The translations under genes were made by a program, and so were the position numbers. A stretch of DNA of 64,000 nucleotides from Mycolicibacterium insubricum (GTDB taxonomy: Bacteria > Actinomycetota > Actinomycetes > Mycobacteriales > Mycobacteriaceae). The DNA lies in the NCBI RefSeq assembly GCF_010731615.1, contig NZ_AP022618.1:4154001-4218000 (forward strand), written 5' to 3'. A model generated the notes under the pieces. It did not search any database. It saw nothing but the letters and a program-made list of their open reading frames with translations, and was not told the origin of the DNA. Of the stretch, positions 1-11,632 are shown piece after piece. Within the stretch, counting starts at the first letter, position 1. Each line of letters opens with the position of its first letter.

Positions 1-2255
<2,255 letters not shown>

Positions 2256-2307
2256 GATCAGCCGATCTTATGCCCGGGGTCGGGCCCGGGCGCGCTCGGT
2301 GCGGGGC

Positions 2308-2943
2308 CTACTCCTCGTGCAGGACCGGGTGCGACTCCAGGTGGGTCAGGCCGTTCCAGCACAGGTTGACCAGGTGGGCGGCGACCACCTCCTTGGGCGG
2401 TTCGCGGACGTCGAGCCACCACTGCGCGGTCATCGACACCGAACCGACCAGCGCCTGCGCGTACAGCGGCGCCAGCTCCGGGTCGAGGCCGCGGCGGGCG
2501 AAGTCGCCGGCCAGAATCGAGGAGACCTGACCGACGGCGTCGTTGAGCAGGCTGGAGTAGGTGCCGGAGCTGATCGAGGCCGGGGAGTCCCGGATCAGGA
2601 TGCGGAACCCGTCGGTGCGTTCCTCGACGTAGGTCAGCAGCGCCAGGGCCACCCGTTCCACCCGCACCCTGGACCGGTTGTTGGTCAGCGACGAGGTGAT
2701 GCCGTTCAGCAGCGCCGACATCTCGCGGTCCACCACGACGGCGTAGAGCCCTTCCTTGCCGCCGAAGTGCTCGTAGACGACCGGTTTGGACACCCCGGCG
2801 CGCTGGGCGATCTCCTCGATGGACGTGCCGTCGTAGCCGCGTTCGGCGAACAGCGAACGGGCGATGTCGATGAGCTGATGCCGACGCTCGGTGCCGGTCA
2901 TCCGGGCCCGCGGCGCGCGGACCTCCTTCTCCGGGGCTGCCAC
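2308..2943 (-). CDS. TetR/AcrR family regulator (Rv1019-like)
   Basis: A 211-residue transcription factor with an N-terminal TetR helix-turn-helix at about residues 18-65: the pattern TSIEEIAQRAGVSKPVVYEHF is followed by GGKEGLYAVV, the usual end of this domain. The C-terminal ligand domain has no recognisable signature. It starts with GTG at 2943. It lies directly upstream of mfd in the same direction, the position of Rv1019 in M. tuberculosis, so it probably regulates itself and mfd. Only 43 bp separate its start from tRNA-Gln on the other strand, so its operator must be in that short gap. The ligand is unknown. Confidence 0.9.
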   Translation of the reverse strand: MAAPEKEVRAPRARMTGTERRHQLIDIARSLFAERGYDGTSIEEIAQRAGVSKPVVYEHFGGKEGLYAVVVDREMSALLNGITSSLTNNRSRVRVERVALALLTYVEERTDGFRILIRDSPASISSGTYSSLLNDAVGQVSSILAGDFARRGLDPELAPLYAQALVGSVSMTAQWWLDVREPPKEVVAAHLVNLCWNGLTHLESHPVLHEE

Positions 2944-2986
2944 GCCTGCCAGCCTTGCACACCGATAGGATCCGTGGCGCAGGCGA

Positions 2987-3058
2987 TCCGTCGTGGTGTA
3001 ATCGGCAGCACCTCTGATTTTGGTTCAGATAGTTCAGGTTCGAGTCCTGGCGACGGAG
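2987..3058 (+). tRNA. tRNA-Gln (UUG)
   Basis: A full cloverleaf can be drawn. The acceptor stem TCCGTCG (2987-2993) pairs with CGACGGA (3051-3057); the anticodon stem TCTGA (3013-3017) pairs with TCAGA (3025-3029) around the loop TTTTGGT, giving anticodon TTG at 3020-3022; the T-arm carries GGTTCGAGTCC. The discriminator base is G3058 and the CCA end is not encoded. It lies between a divergent TetR gene and glmU. Confidence 0.95.
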
Positions 3059-3113
3059 CATCCGCCCAGCGACTCGCCCGAGCCGGCCGGGCCGGGTTCG
3101 AGAATGAGGATTC

Positions 3114-4556
3114 ATGTCAACACACCGCGACGCCGTAGTCGTGCTGGCCGCCGGTGCCGGCACCCGGATGCGGTCCGACACCCCGAAGGTGCTGCACACC
3201 CTGGGCGGACGCAGCATGCTGGCGCACGCCGTGCACACCGCGGCCGGAACCGACCCGGAGCACCTGGTCGTGATCCTGGGCCACGACCGGGAACGCATCG
3301 CCCCGGTGGTCGCCGAGCTGGCCGCCCAACTCGGCCGCGACATCGCGATCGCCGTGCAGGAAGAACAGCTTGGCACCGGGCACGCGGTGGCCTGCGGGCT
3401 CGGTGCACTGCCGGCGGATTTCGACGGCACCGTGGTGGTCACCTCCGGTGACGTCCCGCTGCTGGACGCCGACACCCTGCGGGCCCTGACCGAGCAGCAC
3501 CGCAGCGCAGGCGCCGCGGCGACCGTGCTGACCACCACCGTCGCAGACTCGACCGGTTACGGCCGGATCCTGCGCACCCAGGACGGCGAGGTCATCGCCA
3601 TCGTGGAAGAGGCCGACGCCACCCCGCAGCAGCGTGCCATCGCCGAGATCAACTCCGGGGTGTACGCGTTTGACATCGACGCGCTGCGCTCGGCGCTGGA
3701 GCGGCTGTCGTCGAACAACGCCCAGCACGAGCTGTACCTGACCGACGTCATCGCGATCGCCCGGGCTGGGGGCGGCTCGGTGCGGGCGCTGCACATCGAG
3801 GACGCGGCGCTGGTCGCCGGCGTCAACGACCGGGTGCAGCTGTCGGCGCTGACGGCCGAGCTGAACCGCCGGCTGGTGGCGGCACTGCAGCGGTCCGGGG
3901 TCACCGTCGTCGACCCGGCCACTACCTGGATCGACGTCGAGGTCAGCGTCGGCCGCGACACGACCATCCACCCGGGCACCCAGTTGCAGGGCACGACGGC
4001 CATCGGCACCCACTGCACCATCGGCCCGGACAGCACCCTGCGCGACGTGGCCGTCGGCGACGGCGCGACGGTGGTGCGCACCCACGGCAGCGATTCCTGG
4101 ATCGGGGCGGGTGCCGAAGTCGGCCCGTTCGCCTATCTGCGGCCCGGCACCGTGCTCGGCGACAGCGGCAAGATCGGCACGTTCGTCGAGGTCAAGAACG
4201 CGACGATCGGCACCGGGACGAAGGTGCCGCACCTGACCTATGTGGGTGACGCGGACATCGGCGAGCAGTCCAACATCGGCGCGTCGAGTGTGTTCGTCAA
4301 CTATGACGGCGAGACCAAGAGCCGCTCGCGCATCGGCTCGCATGTGAAGACCGGTTCGGACACCATGTTCATCGCCCCGGTGCAGGTCGGCGACGGCGCC
4401 TACACCGGCGCCGGCACCGTGCTGCGCAACGACGTGCCCCCGGGCGCGCTGGCGTTCTCAGAGAATACCCAGCGCACCATCGAAGGCTGGGTGGAGGAAA
4501 AACGCCCGGGCAGCAAGTCCGCCGAAGCCGCGAAGAAGGCCCGCGAGGCGCGCTGA
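3114..4556 (+). CDS. glmU: bifunctional GlcNAc-1-P uridyltransferase / glucosamine-1-P acetyltransferase
   Basis: GlmU makes UDP-N-acetylglucosamine, the cytosolic precursor of peptidoglycan and of the arabinogalactan linker. The 480-residue protein has an N-terminal nucleotidyltransferase domain with the signature [18 protein letters not shown] at about residues 11-28, and a C-terminal left-handed beta-helix built of hexapeptide repeats from about residue 270. The acetyltransferase segment [13 protein letters not shown] (His near residue 373) is intact. The C-terminal tail is shorter than in M. tuberculosis (about 495 residues in all). A large palindrome follows the stop codon, and prs lies downstream in the same direction, as in other mycobacteria. 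Confidence 0.97.
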   Translation: MSTHRDAVVVLAAGAGTRMRSDTPKVLHTLGGRSMLAHAVHTAAGTDPEHLVVILGHDRERIAPVVAELAAQLGRDIAIAVQEEQLGTGHAVACGLGALPADFDGTVVVTSGDVPLLDADTLRALTEQHRSAGAAATVLTTTVADSTGYGRILRTQDGEVIAIVEEADATPQQRAIAEINSGVYAFDIDALRSALERLSSNNAQHELYLTDVIAIARAGGGSVRALHIEDAALVAGVNDRVQLSALTAELNRRLVAALQRSGVTVVDPATTWIDVEVSVGRDTTIHPGTQLQGTTAIGTHCTIGPDSTLRDVAVGDGATVVRTHGSDSWIGAGAEVGPFAYLRPGTVLGDSGKIGTFVEVKNATIGTGTKVPHLTYVGDADIGEQSNIGASSVFVNYDGETKSRSRIGSHVKTGSDTMFIAPVQVGDGAYTGAGTVLRNDVPPGALAFSENTQRTIEGWVEEKRPGSKSAEAAKKAREAR

Positions 4557-4567
4557 GGGCCGCCGGC

Positions 4568-4644
4568 AGTACCAAGTGGTGACGAGGGGCGGGCTTCGAT
4601 TGGATAATCCAATCGAAGCCCGCCACCGGTCAACAGTTGGTACT
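4568..4644. repeat. 77-bp nested inverted repeat between glmU and prs
   Basis: The core 4588-4624 is a perfect palindrome with 18-bp arms around a single central A4606. It is nested inside a second inverted repeat, AGTACCAA (4568-4575) and TTGGTACT (4637-4644), and the connecting segments still match at 8 of 12 positions. The whole 77 bp therefore folds as one long hairpin. There is no T-tract, so it is a poor classical intrinsic terminator, though it could end glmU transcription or act as an mRNA 3' stabiliser. The nested layout also resembles a small non-autonomous mobile element. Confidence 0.85.
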
Positions 4645-4772
4645 CACCGCCGGGTGCCGCGGGGTGAATCCGGTCACCGGACGTTCGGGTTCCGGCAACC
4701 CGGCTACGCGCAGGTAACCGGTGTTCGTAAGATTGCCCCGGTATCGATCCCCGATCGCGAGGACGGCGCATA

Positions 4773-5753
4773 GTGGGCCAGGACTGGACCGACAATCGTA
4801 AGAACCTGATGCTGTTCTCCGGCAGGGCTCACCCCGAGTTGGCAGAGCAGGTGGCCAAGGAACTCGGCGTCGAGGTCACCCCGCAGACCGCCCGGGACTT
4901 CGCCAACGGCGAGATCTTCGTCCGGTTCCACGAATCCGTGCGCGGCTGCGACGCCTTCGTGCTGCAGAGCCATCCCGCGCCGCTCAACGAATGGCTGATG
5001 GAACAGCTGATCATGATCGACGCGCTCAAGCGCGGCAGCGCCAAGCGGATCACCGCGATCATGCCGTTCTACCCGTACGCCCGCCAGGACAAGAAGCACC
5101 GCGGCCGCGAGCCGATCTCGGCCCGACTGGTCGCCGACCTGCTCAAGACCGCCGGCGCGGACCGGATCATCACGGTCGACCTGCACACCGACCAGATCCA
5201 GGGCTTCTTCGACGGCCCGGTGGACCACATGCGCGGGCAGTCGCTGCTGTGCGGCCACATCGCGGAGAACTACGCCGACCAGGACCTGGTCGTGGTCTCC
5301 CCCGATTCCGGCCGGGTGCGGGTCGCCGAGAAGTGGGCCGACGCCCTGGGCGGTGTCCCGCTGGCCTTCATCCACAAGACCCGCGATCCGCTGGTGCCCA
5401 ACCAGGTGAAGTCCAACCGCGTGGTCGGCGACGTCAAGGACAAGACCTGCATCCTGACCGACGACATGATCGACACCGGTGGCACCATCGCCGGGGCGGT
5501 GAAGCTGCTGCACGAGGACGGCGCCAAGGACGTCATCATCGCCGCCACCCACGGTGTGCTGAGCGATCCCGCCGCGCAGCGCCTCGCCGATTGCGGCGCG
5601 CGTGAGGTAATCGTCACCAACACCCTGCCGATCACCGAGGAGAAGCGGTTCCCGACGCTGACCGTGCTGTCGATCGCCCCGCTGCTGGCCAGCACCATCC
5701 GCGAGGTGTTCGACAACGGCTCGGTGACCGGCCTGTTCGACGGGTCCGCGTAA
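4773..5753 (+). CDS. prs: ribose-phosphate pyrophosphokinase (PRPP synthetase)
   Basis: Prs makes phosphoribosyl pyrophosphate from ribose-5-phosphate and ATP; PRPP feeds purines, pyrimidines, His, Trp and NAD and, in mycobacteria, decaprenyl-phosphoryl arabinose for the cell wall. The 326-residue protein carries the flexible catalytic loop RQDKKHRGREP, the VDLHTDQIQGFF segment and the PRPP-binding loop DDMIDTGGTI, all intact. GTG at 4773 is the chosen start; no strong ribosome-binding site precedes it. The stop overlaps the ATG of the arsC-like gene by one base (TAATG), indicating translational coupling. Confidence 0.96.
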   Translation: MGQDWTDNRKNLMLFSGRAHPELAEQVAKELGVEVTPQTARDFANGEIFVRFHESVRGCDAFVLQSHPAPLNEWLMEQLIMIDALKRGSAKRITAIMPFYPYARQDKKHRGREPISARLVADLLKTAGADRIITVDLHTDQIQGFFDGPVDHMRGQSLLCGHIAENYADQDLVVVSPDSGRVRVAEKWADALGGVPLAFIHKTRDPLVPNQVKSNRVVGDVKDKTCILTDDMIDTGGTIAGAVKLLHEDGAKDVIIAATHGVLSDPAAQRLADCGAREVIVTNTLPITEEKRFPTLTVLSIAPLLASTIREVFDNGSVTGLFDGSA

Positions 5754-6091
5754 TGGCCCGGATCTACCACAACCCGCGCTGCTCGACGTCGCGCAAGACC
5801 CTGGAACTGTTGCGGGACAATGGGATCGAGCCGGAGATCGTGCTGTACCTCAACGCCCCGCCGTCTCGCGCCGAGTTGGCCGCACTGATCGCCGATGCCG
5901 GGATCGACGTGCGCACCGCCGTCCGCAGGAAGGAAGCTCTGTACCGCGAGCTGCGTCTCGACGACCTCGACGACGACGCACTGCTCGACGCCATGGTCGC
6001 CAATCCGATCCTCATCGAGCGGCCGTTCGTGGTGACCGCCAAGGGCACCCGGCTGGCGCGGCCCATCGACGCTGTCGACGAGATTCTGTAA
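5753..6091 (+). CDS. arsC: ArsC/Spx-family glutaredoxin-like reductase (arsenate reductase type)
   Basis: A 112-residue thioredoxin-fold protein with the ArsC signature: NPRCSTSRKTLELL near the N-terminus puts the likely catalytic cysteine at residue 10 and a following serine where glutaredoxins have the second cysteine. ANPILIERPFVV near residue 85 supplies the arginine conserved in this family. Such enzymes reduce arsenate using glutathione or another thiol; because mycobacteria use mycothiol, the partner here is uncertain and the substrate could be something other than arsenate. It overlaps prs and the next gene by one base each, so the three are an operon. In M. tuberculosis this place is held by lpqT. 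Confidence 0.85.
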   Translation: MARIYHNPRCSTSRKTLELLRDNGIEPEIVLYLNAPPSRAELAALIADAGIDVRTAVRRKEALYRELRLDDLDDDALLDAMVANPILIERPFVVTAKGTRLARPIDAVDEIL

Positions 6092-6957
6092 TGGGCTGGA
6101 CCGCGGGCAGGCTGCCGTCATTCGCCGGCCGGACCGTCGTGGTGACCGGCGCGAACAGCGGCCTGGGCGAGGTCACCGCCCGGGAGCTGGCCCGGGTGGG
6201 TGCGCGGACGATACTGGCGGTGCGCAACACCGCCAAGGGCGAGGCGGCTGCCGACACCATGTTCGGCAACGTCGAGGTCCGCGAGCTGGATCTGGCGAAC
6301 CTGAAGTCGGTGCGGGCGTTCGCCGACGGCCTGGACGGCGAGATCGACATCCTGATCAACAACGCCGGCATCATGGCGGTGCCTTACGGGCTGACCGCCG
6401 ACGCATTCGAGAGCCAGTTCGGCACCAACCACCTCGGCCATTTCGCGCTGACCGGGCTGTTGCTGCCCAGGATCACCGACCGGGTGGTCACGGTGTCCTC
6501 GATGGCGCACTGGACCGGCCGGATCAACCTGGACGACCCGAACTGGAAGGCCAGGCCGTATTCGGCGTGGGGCGCCTACGGGCAGTCCAAACTGGCGAAC
6601 CTGCTGTTCACCCGGGAGCTGCAGCGGCGGCTGGACCGCGGCGGTTTGGCGCTGCGGGCCCTGGCCGCGCATCCGGGATACTCGGCCACCGAGCTGCAGA
6701 GCCACACCGGGCCGAACCTGAGCGGCAAACTGATGATCATCGGGAACAAGCTGGCGACCAGCCCGGACTTCGGCGCCCGTCAAACCCTGTTCGCGGCCTC
6801 TCAGGACCTGGCCGGGGACAGTTTCGTCGGGCCCCGGTTCGGCTACGCCGGGCCCACGACCACCGTCGGCCGCTCCCCCGCCGCCCGCAACGACCGCACC
6901 GCCGCGGCGCTGTGGGAGCTCTCCGAGCAGCTGACCGGCGTCGACTTCGGGATCTGA
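6091..6957 (+). CDS. short-chain dehydrogenase/reductase (retinol-dehydrogenase-like)
   Basis: A 288-residue classical SDR. The cofactor motif TGANSGLG is at about residues 19-26, NNAGIMA near 90, the catalytic Ser in VSSMA near 137, and the active-site Tyr/Lys in YGQSK near 163-167. Mycobacterial relatives are usually annotated as oxidoreductases acting on retinol- or lipid-like alcohols; nothing here fixes the substrate. The start overlaps the arsC stop by one base. Why an SDR is coupled to prs is not apparent. Confidence 0.88.
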   Translation: MGWTAGRLPSFAGRTVVVTGANSGLGEVTARELARVGARTILAVRNTAKGEAAADTMFGNVEVRELDLANLKSVRAFADGLDGEIDILINNAGIMAVPYGLTADAFESQFGTNHLGHFALTGLLLPRITDRVVTVSSMAHWTGRINLDDPNWKARPYSAWGAYGQSKLANLLFTRELQRRLDRGGLALRALAAHPGYSATELQSHTGPNLSGKLMIIGNKLATSPDFGARQTLFAASQDLAGDSFVGPRFGYAGPTTTVGRSPAARNDRTAAALWELSEQLTGVDFGI

Positions 6958-7116
6958 GTCCGGATTTCCGTACGCACCCACCGGTGGGATAGCCTGAGCG
7001 GGCGTCACGGCGAGGGTGGTTGATCCACCGTTATCGACGGGGACCTTCGCACCACGCGAATTCTCTGCTCTGGCCGTGCCCGGATCCCCAGGTATCGAGT
7101 ATCAGGAGCAACCCAG

Positions 7117-7770
7117 ATGGCCAAGAACGCCAGCACCGGCAACAAACTCACCGCGACCGTGCGCACCGAGACCGGCAAGGGCGCCTCGCGTCGCGCCCGC
7201 CGCAACGGCCGGGTGCCCGCCGTGCTCTACGGCCACGGCAGCGATCCCCAGCACCTCGAGCTCAACGCCCACGACTTCGCCGCCGTGCTGCGGAACGCCG
7301 GCACCAACGCCGTGCTTGCCCTCGACATCGACGGCAAGGAGCAGCTGGCGCTGACCAAGGCGCTGGAGATCCACCCGATCCGGCGCAACATCCAGCACGC
7401 CGACCTGCTGGTCGTCCGCCGCGGCGAGAAGGTGACCGTCGAGGTCAACATCATCATCGAGGGTGACGCCGCGTCGGGCACCCTGGTCACCCAGGACGCC
7501 AACTCCATCGAGATCGAGGCCGAGGCGCTGTCCATTCCGGAAAGCCTCACCGTCTCGGTGGAGGGCGTGGAGGCCGGCACCCAGATCACCGCCGGCCAGA
7601 TCGAGCTGCCCGCCGGTGTCTCGCTGGTCGCCGATCCCGAACTGCTGGTGGTCAACATCGTCGCCGCGCCGACCGCCGAAGAGCTCGACGCCGAGGGCGC
7701 CGGCGAGTCCGAGGGCGCCGAGGCGGGCGAAGCTGCCGCCGAGCCGGCCGCCGAGGCCGGCGCCGAGTAA
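7117..7770 (+). CDS. rplY: 50S ribosomal protein L25, CTC/TL5 type
   Basis: L25 binds 5S rRNA. At 217 residues this is the long general-stress form: an N-terminal L25 domain ([22 protein letters not shown], then the [11 protein letters not shown] region) and a C-terminal beta domain, ending in a low-complexity Ala/Glu tail from about residue 190. The 159 bp upstream contain a short hairpin (GGTGG, TTGAT, CCACC near 7015-7030) and no gene, and probably hold the promoter. pth follows after 26 bp, the usual mycobacterial rplY-pth pair. Confidence 0.96.
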   Translation: MAKNASTGNKLTATVRTETGKGASRRARRNGRVPAVLYGHGSDPQHLELNAHDFAAVLRNAGTNAVLALDIDGKEQLALTKALEIHPIRRNIQHADLLVVRRGEKVTVEVNIIIEGDAASGTLVTQDANSIEIEAEALSIPESLTVSVEGVEAGTQITAGQIELPAGVSLVADPELLVVNIVAAPTAEELDAEGAGESEGAEAGEAAAEPAAEAGAE

Positions 7771-7796
7771 TCCCGAACCACCCGAACGGAGTTGCC

Positions 7797-8375
<579 letters not shown>

Positions 8376-8396
8376 CCGACACTGGGCGCCGCGTCC

Positions 8397-8882
8397 TCAG
8401 AACGCCTTCAGCAGCATCGCCCTCGCCCGCACCCGAACCGTTTCCAGGGTGGAACCGCGCAGCGCTTCCATCCGGTCCGCCATCTGCCGGCCGAGCTCGT
8501 CGAGCTCGTCGGCGGTGAGCCGAACCGACGGCGGCGGGGGCACCAGGTCGCGCTCCTCCTCCTCGGCGTGGGCCAACAGCACATTGATGAAGCTCTCCCA
8601 CTCCGCCTGGTAGTCAACCGAACTCGGCGACGTGCGCAGGGCCACGGCCAGCTGGTCGTAGACCTGCCGGTGCTCGGCGTGCGCGATGGCGATCAGCGTG
8701 CTGGCAGAGGCCAGCGCCGGGTAGTACAGATCGTCTTCGATCCGCATGTGGATGTCGAGCTCGACGAGCAGGCCGTCGATGTAACGCTGCCGCTCGGCGG
8801 TTCCCGGCGGTGCGGCCAGCATTCGCTCGCCGAGCTGGTGCAGCAGCTTGTGGTGGTCGGTCAGGACGTCGTAGGCGTTCAT
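8397..8882 (-). CDS. hemerythrin HHE domain protein
   Basis: A 161-residue all-helical protein with the hemerythrin-like iron ligand pattern: DHHKLLHQL near the N-terminus, DIHMRIEDDLYYP near 60, IAHAEHRQVY near 80 and LLAHAEEEERDLVPP near 115. Such di-iron proteins sense or bind oxygen, NO or peroxide. ATG at 8882 overlaps the stop of the upstream Rieske gene as ATGA, so the two are translationally coupled and may act together in redox sensing or iron/oxygen handling. The exact ligand set and function are not established. Confidence 0.88.
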   Translation of the reverse strand: MNAYDVLTDHHKLLHQLGERMLAAPPGTAERQRYIDGLLVELDIHMRIEDDLYYPALASASTLIAIAHAEHRQVYDQLAVALRTSPSSVDYQAEWESFINVLLAHAEEEERDLVPPPPSVRLTADELDELGRQMADRMEALRGSTLETVRVRARAMLLKAF

Positions 8883-9859
8883 CCCGCCACCTCCACGATC
8901 TCGACGGGGCTGATATCTCCCGCGATGGCCGGCTGGCCCGCGCCGCGGACCTCGACCATGCCGTTGCGGGTGCGAGCCTGATAGCAGGGCAGCGGAGCCG
9001 AGGCCGGACCGCGCACGACCTCGCCGGTGCAGGCGTCGAATTGCGAACCGTGCCAGGGGCAGACGATGTTCCCGCGGTCGACCCAACCGTCGACCATCGG
9101 GGCGGCCAGGTGCGGGCAGAACTCGCCCACCGCGGCGACGTTGCGGTCGGCGCGGGCCAGCACCACGCCGACGCCGTCGACTACGACCCGGTGCAGCTTG
9201 CCGTCGGCCAACGCTGCGTCCTCGATGACCGGCGTCCATTCGCGCGTATCCAGCCGGCGGCCGGACTGGTCGGTGCCGATGCCGGAGGCGAACACCAGGT
9301 GCCCGCCCAGATACCCGCTGAACATCGAAATCCCGTATCCGACAAAGGTAGCCAGCTGTGCACGGCCGTGCCGGTGACGCCGGCGCTGGACCCACGACCA
9401 GCTGTAGAGCCCGGTAGCGCCGAGGTTGAGCAAGCCGTGGATCAGGCCGATCCTGCGGTCCCGCTCATGGGTGTGCTGCCAGTCGGTGACGCCGGTCGCG
9501 GCCGAGCCCAGGTTCGCCAGAATACCGACACCCAGGGTGTGCCCGGCCAGCCGGCCCGCGTGGTGGGCCTCGGGCCGCTCACCCAGTGCCACCTGGATGC
9601 CGTCGAGCACCAGGGTGGCGCCGAGCACCCCGCTGGCCAGCGAGGCCAGCGGAGGGTGCACCGGGTGGCCGAGCCAGACGCCGTTGAGGAAGTTCGTCAC
9701 CCGATTACGCGCCGTGCCAAAGGAATTGAAGGCGAAGCTGAGCACGTTCTCGAAGCGGTAACTGGGGCGGTCGAGCCACTCCTGACGGCCCAGTGCCTCG
9801 ATCACCTCGGCGCGCCGCCGGTTCAGCGCAGAGATCCTGCGGCGTTTTCGGTCAGCCAT
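8879..9859 (-). CDS. DUF2231 membrane domain fused to a C-terminal Rieske [2Fe-2S] domain
   Basis: About 326 residues. The N-terminal half has the DUF2231 signature WLGHPVHPPLASLASG followed by four hydrophobic segments. The C-terminal half is a Rieske domain with both cluster-binding loops, CPHLAAP and CPWHGSQFD. It is probably a membrane-anchored electron-transfer protein. ATG at 9859 is preferred because AAAGGA lies 9 bp upstream; a start 45 bp further upstream would run into the preceding gene. It is sandwiched between a secreted protein gene and the overlapping hemerythrin gene in one operon. The redox partner is unknown; the coupled hemerythrin is the obvious candidate. Confidence 0.88.
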   Translation of the reverse strand: MADRKRRRISALNRRRAEVIEALGRQEWLDRPSYRFENVLSFAFNSFGTARNRVTNFLNGVWLGHPVHPPLASLASGVLGATLVLDGIQVALGERPEAHHAGRLAGHTLGVGILANLGSAATGVTDWQHTHERDRRIGLIHGLLNLGATGLYSWSWVQRRRHRHGRAQLATFVGYGISMFSGYLGGHLVFASGIGTDQSGRRLDTREWTPVIEDAALADGKLHRVVVDGVGVVLARADRNVAAVGEFCPHLAAPMVDGWVDRGNIVCPWHGSQFDACTGEVVRGPASAPLPCYQARTRNGMVEVRGAGQPAIAGDISPVEIVEVAG

Positions 9860-9887
9860 AGTGTGCATTCCTTTCTCGTGGGTCTGG

Positions 9888-10157
9888 TCAGAAGGCCAGG
9901 CCATAGCCGGTGCCGGCTAACCCGGGTCCCGATGACTGGGAGTTGACTCCCCACGGCACCAACGGATTTGGGCCATACGGCACCCAGGGGTTGGTGCCAC
10001 CCACGACGCAGTAGATGGCCTGTCCGCAGTCCTCGGTGTCGCCCGGTGCACTGACGAAAGTGGCTCCGGCGGATTCGCCGACCTCCACCCCGACGGTGGC
10101 GGTCGATGCCATGGCCACCAGGCCCACGATCCTTGCGATTCGGTACCCGGCAGACAT
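9888..10157 (-). CDS. small secreted protein with proline/glycine-rich tail
   Basis: An 89-residue protein with a signal-peptide-like N-terminus (RIARIVGLVAMASTATVGV). The mature part has two cysteines (EDCGQAIYCVV, six residues apart) and an unusual tail, NPWVPYGPNPLVPWG, rich in Pro, Trp and Gly. ATG at 10157 has AAGGGGATG in good position. It is first in the operon with the DUF2231-Rieske and hemerythrin genes (28 bp to the next start). I do not recognise a family; the function is unknown. Confidence 0.75.
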   Translation of the reverse strand: MSAGYRIARIVGLVAMASTATVGVEVGESAGATFVSAPGDTEDCGQAIYCVVGGTNPWVPYGPNPLVPWGVNSQSSGPGLAGTGYGLAF

Positions 10158-10206
10158 CTCTACATCCCCTTGCGTTCTCGGACTGTGTACCCGGAATTTA
10201 CCAAGT

Positions 10207-10224
10207 TTTTGTCATAGGACAAAA
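10207..10224. promoter_or_regulatory. inverted repeat in the MocR / hemerythrin-operon divergent promoter
   Basis: TTTTGTC, four bases, GACAAAA is a perfect 7-bp-arm palindrome in an AT-richer patch of the 138-bp gap between the divergent secreted-protein operon and the mocR-type gene. Its place suggests an operator for the MocR regulator next to it, which would control both directions. This is inferred from position only. Confidence 0.55.
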
Positions 10225-10295
10225 TTCATCTGTTCGTCGCGGTCAGGGCACCCGCAGCCCACAAAACTGAGAAGTCGCTGGATAAGCTGTCAATC

Positions 10296-11627
10296 GTGAC
10301 GTTGATTACCGGCTCGACCGCCAATCAGATCGCCGAGAGCGTTCGCGGCCTGGTGCTGCGCGGCGACTTCACACCCGGCACGGTGCTGCCGCCGATCCGG
10401 ACCCTGGCCATCGATCTGCGGGTGAATCGCAACACCGTCGCGGCGGCCTACCGTCAGCTGATTGCCGCCGGGCTGGCCGAGGCGCAGGGTCGGCGCGGCA
10501 CCGCTATCACCGCGCTCCCCGAGGTGCACACCGAATATCTGCCCGAGGACAGCCTCGTCGACCTCGCCAGCGGGAACCCGGACCCGGCGCTGCTCCCCGA
10601 CCTCCGTCAGACGTTGATCGAAATGCCTTATGATGCACCGCTTTACGGAGCATCGGCGATCACCGAACGGTTGTTGAACGTCAGCCGGGCGATGTTCGAG
10701 GGACACCTCGACGAGTCCGGCACGGTGGTGGTCACCCACGGGGCGGTCGACGCAGTGGAGCGCGTCCTTGACAGTTTCGTCACCCGCGGCGACACCGTCG
10801 CCGTTGAGGATCCGTGCTTTCTGGCCAGCATCGGCACCATCCGGCTCAACGGCTATCAGCGCGCCGCGGTGCCGATCGACGAGGCGGGCATGACCGCACC
10901 CGGACTTCGACACGCGATCGCCAATATCGGTGCCCGCGCGGTCATCATCACACCCCGCGCCCACAACCCGACCGGAGCGTGCATCACCGCCGAACGCGCC
11001 GCCGAGCTCCGGGCCGTACTGGCCGACTATCCGGAAGTACTGGTGATCGAGGACGACTATCTCTTTGGGGTCTCGTCGGCGCCCTATCACCGGGTGACCC
11101 CGCCGACCACCAAACGCTGGGCACTGATCCGCTCGGTGGCGAAGTTCCTCGGCCCTGATCTACGACTGGCGCTGGTGGCCACCGACACCCGCACCGCCGG
11201 GGTACTGGGCAACCGGCTGCGGGAGGGCAAGAACTGGGTCAGTCATCTCCTGCAGTCGGCGACGGCCCATCTGCTGACCGACCCGGATACCGTGACCCGC
11301 CTGCGCGACGCGCGCGCCGGTTACCGCGAGCGCGGCCGGCTAATGATTGATTCCCTTGCCGAGCAAGGGATTTCGGTGTTCGGCGATCCGGACGGGCTGA
11401 ACGTGTGGATCGACCTGCCCGACGCCGAGTCCGTCGACGAGACCGAGAGCCGGCTCGCCGAGGCGCACTGGGCGGTGAAGTCCAGTCGGCTGTTCGCCGT
11501 CGACCCGTTTCAGCCGCGGCACGGGATCCGGGTGACCACGGCGACCATCGACGCCCAGCAGGCCGCCCGGTTCGCCGCCGCCCTGGCGGAGACCTTCGAC
11601 GCCCTGGACATCACCCGCGGAAACTGA
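10296..11627 (+). CDS. MocR/PdxR-type regulator: GntR helix-turn-helix fused to an aminotransferase fold
   Basis: A 443-residue fusion. Residues 1-75 form a GntR winged helix (IAESVRGLVLRGDFTPGT, then LRVNRNTVAAAYRQLIAAGL). From about 90 on it is a type-I PLP aminotransferase fold: SGNPDPALLPD, ITPRAHNPTGA, VIEDDYLFG, and SVAKFLGPDLRLAL containing the PLP lysine near residue 283. MocR proteins sense PLP or amines; known members control vitamin B6, GABA or taurine genes. No such gene is adjacent; the divergent hemerythrin operon is the likely target. The start is GTG at 10296. Confidence 0.92.
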   Translation: MTLITGSTANQIAESVRGLVLRGDFTPGTVLPPIRTLAIDLRVNRNTVAAAYRQLIAAGLAEAQGRRGTAITALPEVHTEYLPEDSLVDLASGNPDPALLPDLRQTLIEMPYDAPLYGASAITERLLNVSRAMFEGHLDESGTVVVTHGAVDAVERVLDSFVTRGDTVAVEDPCFLASIGTIRLNGYQRAAVPIDEAGMTAPGLRHAIANIGARAVIITPRAHNPTGACITAERAAELRAVLADYPEVLVIEDDYLFGVSSAPYHRVTPPTTKRWALIRSVAKFLGPDLRLALVATDTRTAGVLGNRLREGKNWVSHLLQSATAHLLTDPDTVTRLRDARAGYRERGRLMIDSLAEQGISVFGDPDGLNVWIDLPDAESVDETESRLAEAHWAVKSSRLFAVDPFQPRHGIRVTTATIDAQQAARFAAALAETFDALDITRGN

Positions 11628-11632
11628 GTGGG

